A DNA stretch of 64,000 bases, taken from assembly GCA_026129545.1 (NCBI GenBank), contig JAHCHX010000003.1, forward strand, positions 248,001-312,000, in the 5' to 3' direction. The notes beneath the pieces were generated by a model. The model had not been told where the DNA came from and ran no database searches. It was given only the letters and a program-made list of their open reading frames with translations. The position numbers and the translations under genes are program-made. The DNA is from Saprospiraceae bacterium (lineage in GTDB: Bacteria; Bacteroidota; Bacteroidia; Chitinophagales; Saprospiraceae). Positions 7,766 through 18,200 of the stretch are shown here, in pieces (positions within the stretch are counted from its first letter, which is position 1; each line of letters starts with the position of its first letter).

Positions 7766-9064
7766 TCACTTTTTCCCCAACAACGCAAACATATTCTTCT
7801 TGTACGCCTCCACGCCCGGCTGGTCGAATGGGTTGACGCCCAAGAGATAACCGCTCATGGCACAGGCTTTTTCAAAGAAAAAGAAAAGTTGGCCGAGGTA
7901 GTAAGGCGTCGCTTCGGGGACGCGAATCACAAGGTTCGGCACGCCGCCGTCCGTGTGCGCCATGCGGGTTCCTTCGGCGGCTTTTTTGTTGATAAAATCG
8001 AGCGTTTTTCCGGCCAGATAATTCAGCCCGTCGAGGTCATCGGCAGTTTTGAACATCGGGAGGTCGGCTTCGGGTTTTTCAATTTCCAAAACTGTCTCGA
8101 ACAAGGAGCGCCGACCGTCCTGAATGTACTGTCCCATCGAGTGCAAATCGCTCGTGAAATCCACCGAAGCCGGGAAAATCCCCTTGCCGTCCTTACCCTC
8201 GCTTTCTCCGTAAAGTTGTTTCCACCACTCGGCGATGTAGTGGCAGCGCGGCTCGTAGTTCACCAGCAGTTCGATGTCTTTACCCTTGCGGTGCAGGATG
8301 TTGCGCGCGGCGGCGTAGCGGTAGCAGTCGTTTTCGGCGAACGGTTTTTTATACAGTTTCACGCCTTCGGCAGCGCCGCGCAGGAGCGCGTCAATGTCAA
8401 TTCCGGCGACGGCGATTGGCAAAAGACCGACAGCCGTCAGCACCGAAAATCGCCCGCCCACATCGTCAGGCACCACAAAAGTTTCGTAGCCTTCCTGCGA
8501 TGCCAGCGTTTTCAGGGCACCGCGCGATTTGTCCGTCGTAGCGTAAATGCGCTCTTTCGCGCCCACTTTGCCGTATTTTTCTTCCAGTTTTTGCCTGAAA
8601 ATGCGGAACGCAATGGCGGGTTCGGTCGTGGTGCCGGATTTGGAAATGACGTTCACGGAAAAGTCGCGCTCGCCGATAACTTCCAGCAAATGAGTGAGGT
8701 AAGTCCCTGAAATGTTCGTTCCGGCAAAATACACCTCAGGAGTGCGCCGCTTCTTTTTGGGCAAATTGTTGTAAAAACTGTGCTGGCAAAATTCAATCGC
8801 CGCCTTCGCGCCCAAGTACGAGCCGCCGATGCCGACGACGACCAACACCTCGCTTTGCTTCTGAATTTTCTTCGCGGCAGATTTGATACGCTTGAACTCC
8901 GCACGGTCGTATTTCAACGGCAAATCGAGCCAGCCGAGAAAGTCGTTGCCGGGACCGGTACGGCTTTCCAGCAATTTGGCGGCAGCGGCGACTTGCGGCT
9001 CGATGGCCGAGAGTTCGTGTGCGGAAATGAATTTTTCGGAGGCGGAGATATCGAGTTGTATCAT
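7766..9064 (-). CDS. pgi: Glucose-6-phosphate isomerase
   Basis: A 432-residue phosphoglucose isomerase of the shorter Bacillus/Bacteroides type, interconverting glucose-6-phosphate and fructose-6-phosphate in the cytoplasm. SIS sugar-phosphate motifs are visible: VVVGIGGSYLGAKAA, the SKSGTTTEPA loop, DVGGRFSVLTAVGLLP (PGI signature) and the C-terminal GVNPFDQPGVEAYK signature. The frame opens with an ATG at 9085, but the ATG at 9064 (MIQLDISASEKF) aligns better with the family start. It lies 97 bases downstream of a second SIS-domain sugar isomerase on the same strand, suggesting joint expression. Confidence 0.95.
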   Translation of the reverse strand: MIQLDISASEKFISAHELSAIEPQVAAAAKLLESRTGPGNDFLGWLDLPLKYDRAEFKRIKSAAKKIQKQSEVLVVVGIGGSYLGAKAAIEFCQHSFYNNLPKKKRRTPEVYFAGTNISGTYLTHLLEVIGERDFSVNVISKSGTTTEPAIAFRIFRQKLEEKYGKVGAKERIYATTDKSRGALKTLASQEGYETFVVPDDVGGRFSVLTAVGLLPIAVAGIDIDALLRGAAEGVKLYKKPFAENDCYRYAAARNILHRKGKDIELLVNYEPRCHYIAEWWKQLYGESEGKDGKGIFPASVDFTSDLHSMGQYIQDGRRSLFETVLEIEKPEADLPMFKTADDLDGLNYLAGKTLDFINKKAAEGTRMAHTDGGVPNLVIRVPEATPYYLGQLFFFFEKACAMSGYLLGVNPFDQPGVEAYKKNMFALLGKK

Positions 9065-9161
9065 TTCACAAGGTTTTAAATTCATAAATGTGAACGGTCA
9101 GACAACCCAAAGTCGTCAAACCGCGTATCGTGCGCCGTGCAGCATCAACCGTGCGCCGTCT

Positions 9162-10148
9162 TCACACCTTCGCCAATTCTCCTTTCAAATAGTCAATCAC
9201 TTTGATTTCCACGGGGTCCACGTCGCGGAGTTCGGCGAGGTAGTAGGAAACCCAGTCGCCGAGGTGCGTGAGGTAAAACGCTTTCTCGACGAGCGATTTG
9301 CCTTTCGACCAGACCTCAATAGAGGTGGCGGTGAAGTGCTCTACGATTTCCTTGTTGATGTCAATGCGGGTGGCCGTGCGTGCGAAATCGTCGCGGTTGC
9401 GAAGCCACACGACAGCGATGTCGGGGCGGTTGTGGCGCCAGCCGACGAGCTCGTTGTGGTTCATTTCCGGCACGACGTGGTGCCAGCAAAGCATCTTGGC
9501 ATTCTCGTTTATTTGCTGCCGCCAGCGCACGGCGATTGATTCGATGTGGTCGGGGGCATAGATGACGGGCGTTTTGTCAACAAGGAACCCGGCGATTTTT
9601 TTTGCCTTTTTCTGAATATCCACGTCGTCTTTCACGAGCAGTTTTCGGGCGGCTTTCACGGAAGTCAACAATTTGCCGGGAATCAACTTCGCCGCCCGCA
9701 ACACGCCCAACTGCGCCACCACCGAGTAGCCGAGGCAGGCACGCGGGCTGCTCCAGCCGCCCGGAAGTTGCACATAATCAAGGCTGTGCTGCTTCGCCAG
9801 TTCGAGCAATTTGCCACCCGAAGCGATGCAGACGATTTTTGCACCTGTGCCGAGCAGTTGGTCGAAGGTGCTTAAAGTCTCCTCCGTGTTGCCACTATAA
9901 GAAGAGCAAATCGCCAATGTGTGCTTGTTCACCCAAGCAGGGGCATGGTAGCCTTTGCTGACGACGATGGGAAGTTTGCAAGTGGTGCGGGCAAAATCCT
10001 GCACGAAACCGCCGCCGATACCACTGCCGCCCAGGCCTGAGATAAAGACCGTGCGGAACGGCGCGTTGTGTTTGTTTAAAGCAATTTTTTCGGTCAATGC
10101 AAGCGCCTCGCCCAGTTGGTCGGGGAAGCGGGCAATCATTTTATTCAT
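9162..10148 (-). CDS. Bifunctional phosphoglucose/phosphomannose isomerase-like SIS protein
   Basis: A 328-residue protein with two SIS domains. The N-terminal one has FISGLGGSGIGGGFVQDF and the CSSYSGNTEETL loop; the C-terminal part includes EMNHNELVGW, matching the PGI/PMI group first known from archaea, where E and H of this loop are catalytic. It probably interconverts Glc-6-P/Fru-6-P and Man-6-P/Fru-6-P. The frame continues upstream to 10247, but a TAnnTTTG promoter at 10203-10210 lies inside that extension, so ATG 10148 (MNKMIARFPDQ) is chosen. Having both this and pgi adjacent suggests divided roles, for example mannose supply for cell-surface glycans. Confidence 0.88.
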   Translation of the reverse strand: MNKMIARFPDQLGEALALTEKIALNKHNAPFRTVFISGLGGSGIGGGFVQDFARTTCKLPIVVSKGYHAPAWVNKHTLAICSSYSGNTEETLSTFDQLLGTGAKIVCIASGGKLLELAKQHSLDYVQLPGGWSSPRACLGYSVVAQLGVLRAAKLIPGKLLTSVKAARKLLVKDDVDIQKKAKKIAGFLVDKTPVIYAPDHIESIAVRWRQQINENAKMLCWHHVVPEMNHNELVGWRHNRPDIAVVWLRNRDDFARTATRIDINKEIVEHFTATSIEVWSKGKSLVEKAFYLTHLGDWVSYYLAELRDVDPVEIKVIDYLKGELAKV

Positions 10149-10202
10149 TGCGGAAGGAATGTTTGAGAAAGATAAGGTGGTCAGAGGGGCTTTGTTGGGC
10201 GG

Positions 10203-10210
10203 CAAAAGTA
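10203..10210 (-). promoter_or_regulatory. -7 promoter element for the PGI/PMI-like gene
   Basis: The minus strand reads TACTTTTG followed by CCGCC, a full TAnnTTTG match 55 bases before ATG 10148. It settles the start against the longer frame. Confidence 0.65.
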
Positions 10211-10271
10211 AGCTGAAAGCCCAACAGGGGAGGCTAAGTTTTTGCAAACTGTGCGTCCCCTGTTGGAGCGT

Positions 10272-13200
10272 TTATTCGGCGAGTTTCAATATCTTGATTT
10301 CCACGCGCTGGTTCGTCCGGCGGCCTTCTGCGGAAGTGTTGGGCACCAGCGGATAACGTTTGCCGTAGCCTTTGTAAACCACGCGCTTGGGGTCAATCCC
10401 TTTTTCGGTAAGATAATCAAACACGGCTTTGGCGCGGTTGGTGGAAAGCTCGTCCGCGAAAGCATCGGAAGGTTGGTTATTGGTGTGACCCGCGATTTCT
10501 ATTGCCACGGTGCCATGTTCCATCATAAAATCGTACAACTCATCGAGCATCGGCAACGACGATTCTTTGATGATGTAACTGTCCGTATCAAAGTTGAGCA
10601 GGCGCATCCGAATCGTCTGGCCACTTTCCAGCTTGCCAGTGAGCTCTGGCAATATGCGTTTTTCAGTCTGAAAATCAACCTGCTGTGAGCAGCCGTTTGC
10701 ATCTGTCACCGTCACGCTATGCGGGCCAAGCGGCAGCTTCGATGCGGCAAGACCAGTTTGTTTGGTGTCCCAGGCGATGCTGTACTTGGGCGTGCCACCT
10801 TTCACCGCGACTTGAGCCTTGCCGTCGTTGCTGCGCTCGGTGGTCGCGCCGATGTTGCGCGTCAATTCGACCACTAATGGCTCCACCTCTTTTACTTGCA
10901 GTGCAGCCGTCTGAGAAGTGCCCAAAGCGTCGGTCACTGTCACCGTGTATTCACCCGCGCCGACACCGTCTTGCTGGTCGCCTCTCAACGAGGGGTTGTT
11001 CCATACATAATTGTAAGGTGGTTTTCCACCACTCACCTGCACAGCAAAAGTCGCCTTGTCGCCCGCGCAGTTGATTTTGTTTTTCTCCGAAATGCTCACC
11101 GCGAGCGGCAGGATGTTCTCCGATATGGGCACCGTCGCCGTCGCGGTGCAGCCGTTCGCGTCGGTGACGGTGACGCTCCGCTGACCGGGGGCGAGTTTGA
11201 GGGCGGCGGCGGCGGCCTCGCCGTTGTCCCATTTGAACGTGTAGTTGCCCGCGCCGCCGGTGGCTTGGGCGGTGGCCTTGCCGTCAGAGTTGCCTGTGGA
11301 GGCGGGGGCGGTGACAACGATAGAGGCGGCGATGGGGGTGGGTTCCAAGATGGCGAAGGTGACGGTGCTTGAGCCTCCGGTGATGTCGGTCACGGTGAGG
11401 GCGTAGTCTCCTGCGGGGAGGTTGTCGGGCTGACCACCTACTGCTGCGGGGTTGTTCCAGTTATATTGGAAGGGGGCTTTTCCGCCTGTGGTTTCGACCA
11501 CTAAGGAGGCTTTTTCGCCTGCGCATTTGATGATTTTTTTCACTGAAATGGAAACTTCCAATGGGGTTATTTTTTCGGAAATGCTCACAGTTGCGGTGGC
11601 AGAACAGCCGTTTGCGTCGGTGACGGTGACGCTCCGCTGGCCGGGGGCAAGCTTGGTGGCGGTGTAGGCGGTCTCGCCGTTGTCCCATTTGAAGGCATAG
11701 ATGCCTGTGCCTCCTTTTGCCTGCGCCAATGCCTTGCCGTCGGCGTTGCTGAGGGTGGCGGGTGATTGCACTTGCACATTGACGGTGAGGGCTTCGGGTT
11801 GTTTCACGCTGACGGTGGCGGTGGCGGTGATGCCTGTGGCATCTGTCACAGTAAGTTGATATTCACCGGGCTGAAGGCCTGTCGGCTGTTCGCCGCTGAG
11901 TGCTGGATTGCTCCAAGCGTATTTGTAGGGGCCTTTGCCGCCAGTAATTTGAACGGCGAGCGAGGCATTTTTATCGCCTGCGCACCTGACGGGTTCTTTT
12001 TCCGAAATGGCAGCCACCATTGGCGGGGCTTTTTCGGTGATGACGACGGTAGCGACGGCGCTGCATCCTTTGGGGTCGGTGACGGTGACGCTGTGCGGAC
12101 CTGAGGGGAGTTTGGTCGCGACGGCCATCGTCTCGCCGTTGCTCCAGCGTATTTGCAGGCCGGAGGCGTTGGTTTCCATATCCACCTCTGCTGAGCCGTC
12201 GCTTTGTCCGGTTGCGGAAACTGGCTTTTTCTGTCGCGCTTTGATGCGTAGGCGCGCGTCTGGCACGGGTACTTCGGCACTGCGCGTTTTGCCTTTGCTA
12301 TCTGTCACGGTGACGAGATAGTTGCCGGCTCCGACCCCTTTGGGATTGTCGCCGCTCAATCCGCCACTCCATGCGTAGGTATAGGGCGGCACACCGCCCG
12401 TGACTTTGGCGACGAGGACGGCATCTTTTCCATCGCCTGCACAGCTGATGGGTTTGTCCACATAGGCGTTGAGGGTCATGGAGGATGCCTTGTCCACTTG
12501 GTAGAGACCTTTGTCGGAGGTGCCCACCCAAGCGGCACCGTCGAAATCAACGGCCACGCAGGTGCCGTATTCGCTGGTGTAATACTCTGGGCCGCTAAAT
12601 ACGTCGTAGGTATCGCCGAGCAAATCGTAGCGTGTGAGCACGCCAGAAACGAGCCACATTTTTCCGCCCATGTCTATGTCGAAATCGGCGATTTGGCCTT
12701 CCAATTTCTTTTTGTTCAATTTCAAATCCGACCATTTGTCGCCGTTGGGTGCGAGGGAGATTTCGCCGTCGGCCAAGACGTAGATGACGTTGCCATATTC
12801 TCGAATGCGCTGCACTTCGTAGCCGGAGAAGTCGCCTTTCCAGCGACCGGGTGGGCCGTACATAAGCCCGTCGTCGGTGCCGACCCAAAGGCGGTTGGAC
12901 TTGTCCTGAAAGATGATGGTGATGTTTTTTGACCTCAATTTTGAATTGGAATTGGTGTATTGCTGCACCAATTGAAGTTGAGGGGTGGTTTTGAACTGAA
13001 ACAATCCTGCCTCGTCGGTGCCAAGCCAAAGGGTGGTTGTTTTCTCGTCGTACCACGCGGAGGTGACCGTGCACTCGGCTTTGACTTGGCTTTTGAAGGC
13101 TTCTTCCGACCAGGTAAAATCGGCGTTGCCTCCTTTGAAGGAGAGTACGTTTTTGTGGCCGGCGGGGACGGACAGCGGCGTGCCAAAATCGCTGGCTTTG

Positions 13201-13403
13201 ATTTGATAAACCCCCTTTGCGTTGGAGGCCCATTTGCGCCCGCCGGCATCCACCGTAACGTTGAGCACTGGCAAGGTGCGGTCAATGGCGCTGGTGCGAT
13301 TGACTTCGAGATTTGCTTTTGGTTGGGCAACGAGTGAGGGGAGCGACAAGAATACGAGGCTGAAAATCAGCGCCGACGTTGGGCTGGTATATGCTTTCGA
13401 CAT
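10272..13403 (-). CDS. Large outer-membrane protein: propeller, eight SprB-like repeats, OmpA domain
   Basis: A 1043-residue protein with signal peptide (cleavage near VAQ at 27). Residues about 50-300 carry two-component-regulator-type propeller strands (LWLGTDEAGLFQF, LWVGTDDGLMYGP, AWVGTSDKGLYQV). Residues about 305-905 hold eight SprB-like repeats of roughly 75 residues in two alternating types: odd ones with CAGDK ... GGKPPYxYxWNNP, even ones with SNxDGKA ... DNGE ... PGxxSVTVTDANGC. The C-terminus (about 930-1043) is an OmpA domain (LNFDTDSYIIKESS, EIAGHTNN, LSTNRAKAVFDYL, RRTNQRVEIKI) that should bind peptidoglycan. It is probably a periplasm-anchored envelope or gliding/adhesion component. 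No T9SS sorting domain is seen. Confidence 0.85.
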   Translation of the reverse strand: MSKAYTSPTSALIFSLVFLSLPSLVAQPKANLEVNRTSAIDRTLPVLNVTVDAGGRKWASNAKGVYQIKASDFGTPLSVPAGHKNVLSFKGGNADFTWSEEAFKSQVKAECTVTSAWYDEKTTTLWLGTDEAGLFQFKTTPQLQLVQQYTNSNSKLRSKNITIIFQDKSNRLWVGTDDGLMYGPPGRWKGDFSGYEVQRIREYGNVIYVLADGEISLAPNGDKWSDLKLNKKKLEGQIADFDIDMGGKMWLVSGVLTRYDLLGDTYDVFSGPEYYTSEYGTCVAVDFDGAAWVGTSDKGLYQVDKASSMTLNAYVDKPISCAGDGKDAVLVAKVTGGVPPYTYAWSGGLSGDNPKGVGAGNYLVTVTDSKGKTRSAEVPVPDARLRIKARQKKPVSATGQSDGSAEVDMETNASGLQIRWSNGETMAVATKLPSGPHSVTVTDPKGCSAVATVVITEKAPPMVAAISEKEPVRCAGDKNASLAVQITGGKGPYKYAWSNPALSGEQPTGLQPGEYQLTVTDATGITATATVSVKQPEALTVNVQVQSPATLSNADGKALAQAKGGTGIYAFKWDNGETAYTATKLAPGQRSVTVTDANGCSATATVSISEKITPLEVSISVKKIIKCAGEKASLVVETTGGKAPFQYNWNNPAAVGGQPDNLPAGDYALTVTDITGGSSTVTFAILEPTPIAASIVVTAPASTGNSDGKATAQATGGAGNYTFKWDNGEAAAAALKLAPGQRSVTVTDANGCTATATVPISENILPLAVSISEKNKINCAGDKATFAVQVSGGKPPYNYVWNNPSLRGDQQDGVGAGEYTVTVTDALGTSQTAALQVKEVEPLVVELTRNIGATTERSNDGKAQVAVKGGTPKYSIAWDTKQTGLAASKLPLGPHSVTVTDANGCSQQVDFQTEKRILPELTGKLESGQTIRMRLLNFDTDSYIIKESSLPMLDELYDFMMEHGTVAIEIAGHTNNQPSDAFADELSTNRAKAVFDYLTEKGIDPKRVVYKGYGKRYPLVPNTSAEGRRTNQRVEIKILKLAE

Positions 13404-13538
13404 TGTGTGAAACAGAGGGATTGAATTTGATAATTTGAAAATGGCTTTGTTCGATAATCGGCATCCGTGATTTTGTCAAGAATATAATTACCTCATTATC
13501 AAGTTATGGCATTGTCAAATTATGTTTGGTTGAACCTG

Positions 13539-13546
13539 CAAAGGTA
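13539..13546 (-). promoter_or_regulatory. -7 promoter element for the propeller/SprB/OmpA gene
   Basis: The minus strand reads TACCTTTG followed by CAGG, about 135 bases before the start codon, leaving a fairly long 5' leader. It lies downstream of the susD terminator, so this gene is an independent transcript. Confidence 0.5.
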
Positions 13547-13620
13547 GGAGGAGGTTCGTGCTTGAAACCCGTGATTAACGAAAAACGGCGGGTTTAAGTG
13601 TTTGTCACGTGGTTTTGATA

Positions 13621-13667
13621 AAAAAACTGCCCGGCACCGCAAAAGCGGCACCGGACAGTTTTTTTAT
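13621..13667. terminator. Terminator downstream of susD
   Basis: Hairpin with ACTG/CAGT, CCGG/CCGG and CCGC/GCGG segments and an AAAA loop, flanked by A-runs on the left and T-runs on the right. It separates the SusCD operon from the propeller/SprB/OmpA gene. Confidence 0.8.
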
Positions 13668-13704
13668 TGAGAATCACGACGGCCACAATAGCCAGTGCTC
13701 CCTC

Positions 13705-15186
13705 TTACGGGTTTTGCACACAAGCTTTGTTGGCGGCCAGTTCAGCCGTTGGAATGGGCCAGATGTAGGCCGAGACGCTGGGCAGGGTAGCGGCGACGTT
13801 GACCTTGCCGGGAATTGGCTGGAGCAGGCGCTGAACGTCGAAAGCACGGAAGCCTTCTCCGAGCAATTCGATGCGACGCTCAATCATGATAGCATCAATC
13901 AGTTCGTCGGCAGTAGCAAAATCGGCCAAGTCAAACACCACGGTGGCATCCGAACGACCGCGCACGGCATTGAGCAGAGCCACGGAGCGTGGGTTCAGGC
14001 CATTGACGCGTGCTTCTGCCTCTGCCAGATTGAGCAACACCTCTGCATAGCGCAGCACTGGTGCATAGTCGGTGTGCTGCGGGCCAGTTGGAAATTTGTT
14101 CATGTAGGGCTTGTTGTTGCCCGGATTGACAAATATGAACTGCCGACGCGCATCGGTAGCAGGGAAGTGGTCCATATCGCCGATGATGCCTGCAGGGTTG
14201 AGCGAATAGTCGCCAATGCCGCGCGGTCCGGGGTTGTAGTAGCTGCCCAAGCCGTTTTGAACACCCGGCAGGTCGTTGGGCGTGAACGGCATGGAGAAGA
14301 TGCTTTCCAAAGTCGTGTAAGGTGAGGCGTACACGGTTTTCACATCAGCCTGAAGTGCGTGTGCCACGCCAGAGGGTGCCACGAACGGAGCTGTTGCGGG
14401 CACGAGTTTGTTAGCCTCTGTGATGGCATCCGCGTAGCGTTGCATTCCTAGCAAAACGCGCACTTTCAGAGCAATAGCCGTGTTTTTGTGCGCACGGATG
14501 ACGTTGTTGGCGGCCGAGCCGTTGTTGGCGGCCAAGTCAGCTTCAGCCTTGTTCAGGTCGTCGAGAATCTGGTTGTACACCTCGGCTACTGTGCTACGCG
14601 CCAAGTCGTTGTTGGCGGGGCCAGTTTCTGCCCGGAGCCGCAAAGGCACGCCCAACTGGGAGCCATTGCCATCGGCATAGGGGCGGGCATAGTAGCGCAA
14701 CAGACTGTGATAGCTTAAGGCGCGGATGAAGCGAGCTTCGGCGATGTAGCGATTGACAAGCGCATCGTCGCCCAAGATAGCGCGATTGGCATCAGCACCT
14801 TCAATGAAAATGTTGGCGCTATTGATGGTGCGATAGGCTTCAATCCAGAGGTTGGTGACGTCGTTGATGGAGGATTCGGTGACGTTGTTGTTCCACACGC
14901 CAAAGCCCGTCACACCATTTGTCGTTTCGTTGAGGAATTCCTCTGCGCGGATGTCGCCATAAACAATGATTCGGCTACCGTAGAACGCGCCATTTTTCAG
15001 CCTGCTATACACCCCGTTCAGCACCTTTTCAAAGCGGTCGGGAGTGGCAAAAATGGCGGCATCGCCAAGTAAGTTTTGGGGAAGGGGGTCCAATAAGTCT
15101 TTCTGGCAGGCATTGGGCAAGAGCATTGTTGCCAAAGCCAGAAGCAGGACCATTTTAGACTTGAATGTCTGCTTGATATTTTTCAT
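13705..15186 (-). CDS. RagB/SusD family nutrient-uptake lipoprotein
   Basis: A 493-residue SusD-like outer-membrane lipoprotein. The signal sequence ends in a lipobox with C27 (LLPNAC-Q). TPR-like helices follow, with family features NLLGDAAIFATPDRFEKVLNGVY, a central SYHSLLRYYARPY and the C-terminal motifs LRYAEVLLNLAEAEARV and IMIERRIELLGEGFRAFDVQR. SusD proteins bind glycans or peptides at the cell surface and form the lid of the SusC channel encoded just upstream with a 30-base gap. No glycoside hydrolase, peptidase or regulator is adjacent, so the substrate cannot be predicted. Confidence 0.93.
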   Translation of the reverse strand: MKNIKQTFKSKMVLLLALATMLLPNACQKDLLDPLPQNLLGDAAIFATPDRFEKVLNGVYSRLKNGAFYGSRIIVYGDIRAEEFLNETTNGVTGFGVWNNNVTESSINDVTNLWIEAYRTINSANIFIEGADANRAILGDDALVNRYIAEARFIRALSYHSLLRYYARPYADGNGSQLGVPLRLRAETGPANNDLARSTVAEVYNQILDDLNKAEADLAANNGSAANNVIRAHKNTAIALKVRVLLGMQRYADAITEANKLVPATAPFVAPSGVAHALQADVKTVYASPYTTLESIFSMPFTPNDLPGVQNGLGSYYNPGPRGIGDYSLNPAGIIGDMDHFPATDARRQFIFVNPGNNKPYMNKFPTGPQHTDYAPVLRYAEVLLNLAEAEARVNGLNPRSVALLNAVRGRSDATVVFDLADFATADELIDAIMIERRIELLGEGFRAFDVQRLLQPIPGKVNVAATLPSVSAYIWPIPTAELAANKACVQNP

Positions 15187-15216
15187 GATGAAATTCGCTT
15201 TTTAAGTGGTGGTGAA

Positions 15217-18200
15217 TTAGAAACCGAGGTTCAGGCCAACCGTGAAGGTTTGGGCCATCGGGACACTGTTGCGGTCAACCCCCGGTGTAGCGTTTGTATT
15301 GCCGTTCGAGGAAACTTCCGGGTCAGTACCTGTGTAACCCGTAAACAGGAATGCGTTATTCACGCTGCCATAAATGCGCAGGTTGGAAATGTTGGCACGA
15401 CGGAGCAAATCCGAAGGCAAACGGTATCCCAACGTAATGTTGCGGATGCGGAGGAAGTCGCCTTTTTCCACGTTTTCCGAAATAGCCAATGCGGAGCCGT
15501 TGGAAACGTTGTCGCCCAACACGACGCGCGGGATTTTGCCGTTAGGGTTGCTTTCCGTCCAGCGGTCGAGCACATCGGTGTGGTTGTTCCAGAAACGCAT
15601 ATCGCGCAGACCAGCCTGGCTACCATTGTAGATATAGTAGCCACCTGCATAGTTCATCTGCACATTCAGGTCAAATGCGCCATAGGTAAAGGTGTTGTCC
15701 CATCCGCCAAACCATGTCGGGATAGCAGGGCCATATACTTTACCATCAGCGATGAGACCCGGGGCACGAGAGGCCGAGCCGTCCAGCTTGGTCCACGGGC
15801 TTTGTCCGGCGGGCACAACGTGGCTATATTGTACCACTGTGCCATCGTTCAATACAAACAGGCGACGACCATTGGCCGGATTGACACCTTGTGTCTCTAC
15901 AGCATAGATGCTGCCCACCGACTCTCCCACGCGGATGATGTTGGTGTTTTCAAGACCCGACGTTTGAGAGACGATGTCGCTGTTTTCGTACAGAGATGTC
16001 ACTTCGTTTTTCATCAATGTAAGGTTGGCAGCAGAAGTCCAAGAGAATTTGCCACGACGCAACACGGTAGCCGAAAGGCTAAACTCATGCCCTGTGTTCT
16101 CCATCGAGCCAACGTTGATAGCGATTATATTGCCGGGAATCCCCTTCGAGGGAGACTGGGGCGCATTCTGAATCAAACCATCAATTTTGTTTTTGAAGTA
16201 GGTGTACTCACCTTGCAGCCTGTCGTTGAAAAGACCGAATACGACACCGATATCCGTTTTCTCGCTGGTTTCCCATGTCAGCTCTGGGTTGCCTGCTTGT
16301 GAGAAAAAGAAGTTCGGCGAGGTACCATAAAGGCCGGAGTTGAACAAGCTCTGCGAAGCGAAGTCGCCAATGCCTACGCTGTTGCCCACTGTACCGTAGC
16401 TCCCCCGAATTTTGAAGAAGTTGACTTTTTCGCCAAAGGCACCGAGTGAGCGCCAGAAATTTTCTTCGGAGAGGGTCCAACCTGCAGAAGCACCCCAGAA
16501 GGTGCCCTTCTTGTTGCCGCGGGCATAGGCAGAGTACTCGTCCTGACGTACGTTTATGGTGGCGTAGTAGCGGCGATTGAACTCGTAGTTGAGACGGCCA
16601 AAATAGGACAACAAGTAGTTCTCCCCTTGGAAGTTGAAGGCTGGGTTGATGGTGGTAAAGTTGCCTTGGAAGGTAGTGAAGAATGGGTCGGCAATTTGCG
16701 AACGCTGTGCGCCCCAGCCTTCGGAAGTGGTGCGCTGCTGTTCGTTACCAGCCAAGAAGCCCAAAGTGTGGTTGCCGCCCAAGGTGACATCGTAGCTCAG
16801 GATGTTCTGCCAGTTCCAACGTTTGTTGCGGATGCTCAAGTTTTCGGCAAAACCGTTCTGGCCGAAACCATCGCCGTGGATAGGTGTCCAGAAGGTGATG
16901 TTTTCCACCGCTATGTTGTCAATACCGTATTGTGTCTTGATGGAAAGGCCATTGATGATTTCCCATTGAGCATAGGCAGAGGACTGAATCTGGGCAGCCT
17001 CGGAAGTGTGGCGGTTCAGGTCCGTGATGACCACTGGGTTGTAAAAGCCCGTTTGTTGGAGGTTTTTGCCGCGGCCAAGTTGGTTGTTCGACGCGATGTT
17101 GTAGCCTGCGACGCCCGGAAGACGATTGCCGCGCTCATCGTACCTAAATGGGTCAACAATCGGAGCGGTCACAAAAGCCAGACGACCGATACCAGCCGTG
17201 CTAAATGCCTGACCTGTCAGCGAGCCAGTGTTGGGGGCGTTGTTCTCGTTCGTGGAGTAGCCGATGATACCACCGATTTTCACGCGTTTCGAGAGATTGT
17301 GGTCAAGATTCAGACGACCCGAAAGACGCTGAAAGTCGTTTGCTATAATCATCCCCTCTTGGTTGGTGTAGCCAAGTGAAAGATAATAGGTGGTTTGGTC
17401 AGTACCGCCAGAGAAGCTCAAGGCATGGTTGTGCGAGAACCCATTGCGATACACATAGTCAGACCAACGGGTATCAATCAGTTGACCATTGATGGAATCA
17501 AGGAAAAACTGCGGCCCGGCAAAATTGGCATTGGCCGCTGCTTCGTTTTTGATTTCGACATACTGCTGCGCGTTGAGCACTTCGGGTACCCGGACAGCTC
17601 TTGTCCAACCAGCCCATGCGTCGTAGCTCACGCGAGTTTTGCCTTTTTTGCCGCGCTTAGTGGTCACGAGTACCACACCAGCGCTAGCACGCGAACCATA
17701 GATCGCCGCGGCCGAGGCATCTTTCAAAATGTCAATGCTCTCGATGTCGTTCGGATTCAGGTTCGACAGCGCGTTGTTCGAGGCGCTGTTGTTGCCGTTG
17801 CGCAGGTTGTCGGTGAAGGTCGGAATCCCGTCAATCACCACGAGCGGGAACGAGCTCAGGTTGATTGAGTTGATGCCGCGCACGCGAAACACCGGAGGGT
17901 TGTTCAACACACCGTTCGGAATACTGACGTTCACCCCAGCAGCACGACCCTGCAACAATTGGTCAAAACTTTGTGCTGGCAACGAGGCAATTTCCTCCCC
18001 TTTAATGGAAGAAATGGTACCCGTGATGGCACGCTTTTGCTGGGTGCCATAGCCGACCACGATGACTTCTTGCAGACTGGAGGGATTGACCGCCATTTCA
18101 ATGCGATAATCACTCTCGGCAGTCAAAAGCACCTCTTTGTCGAGAAAACCCGTGTATGTAACGCGCAACGCGGAAGCATTGTCGGGTACATTGAGTCGGA

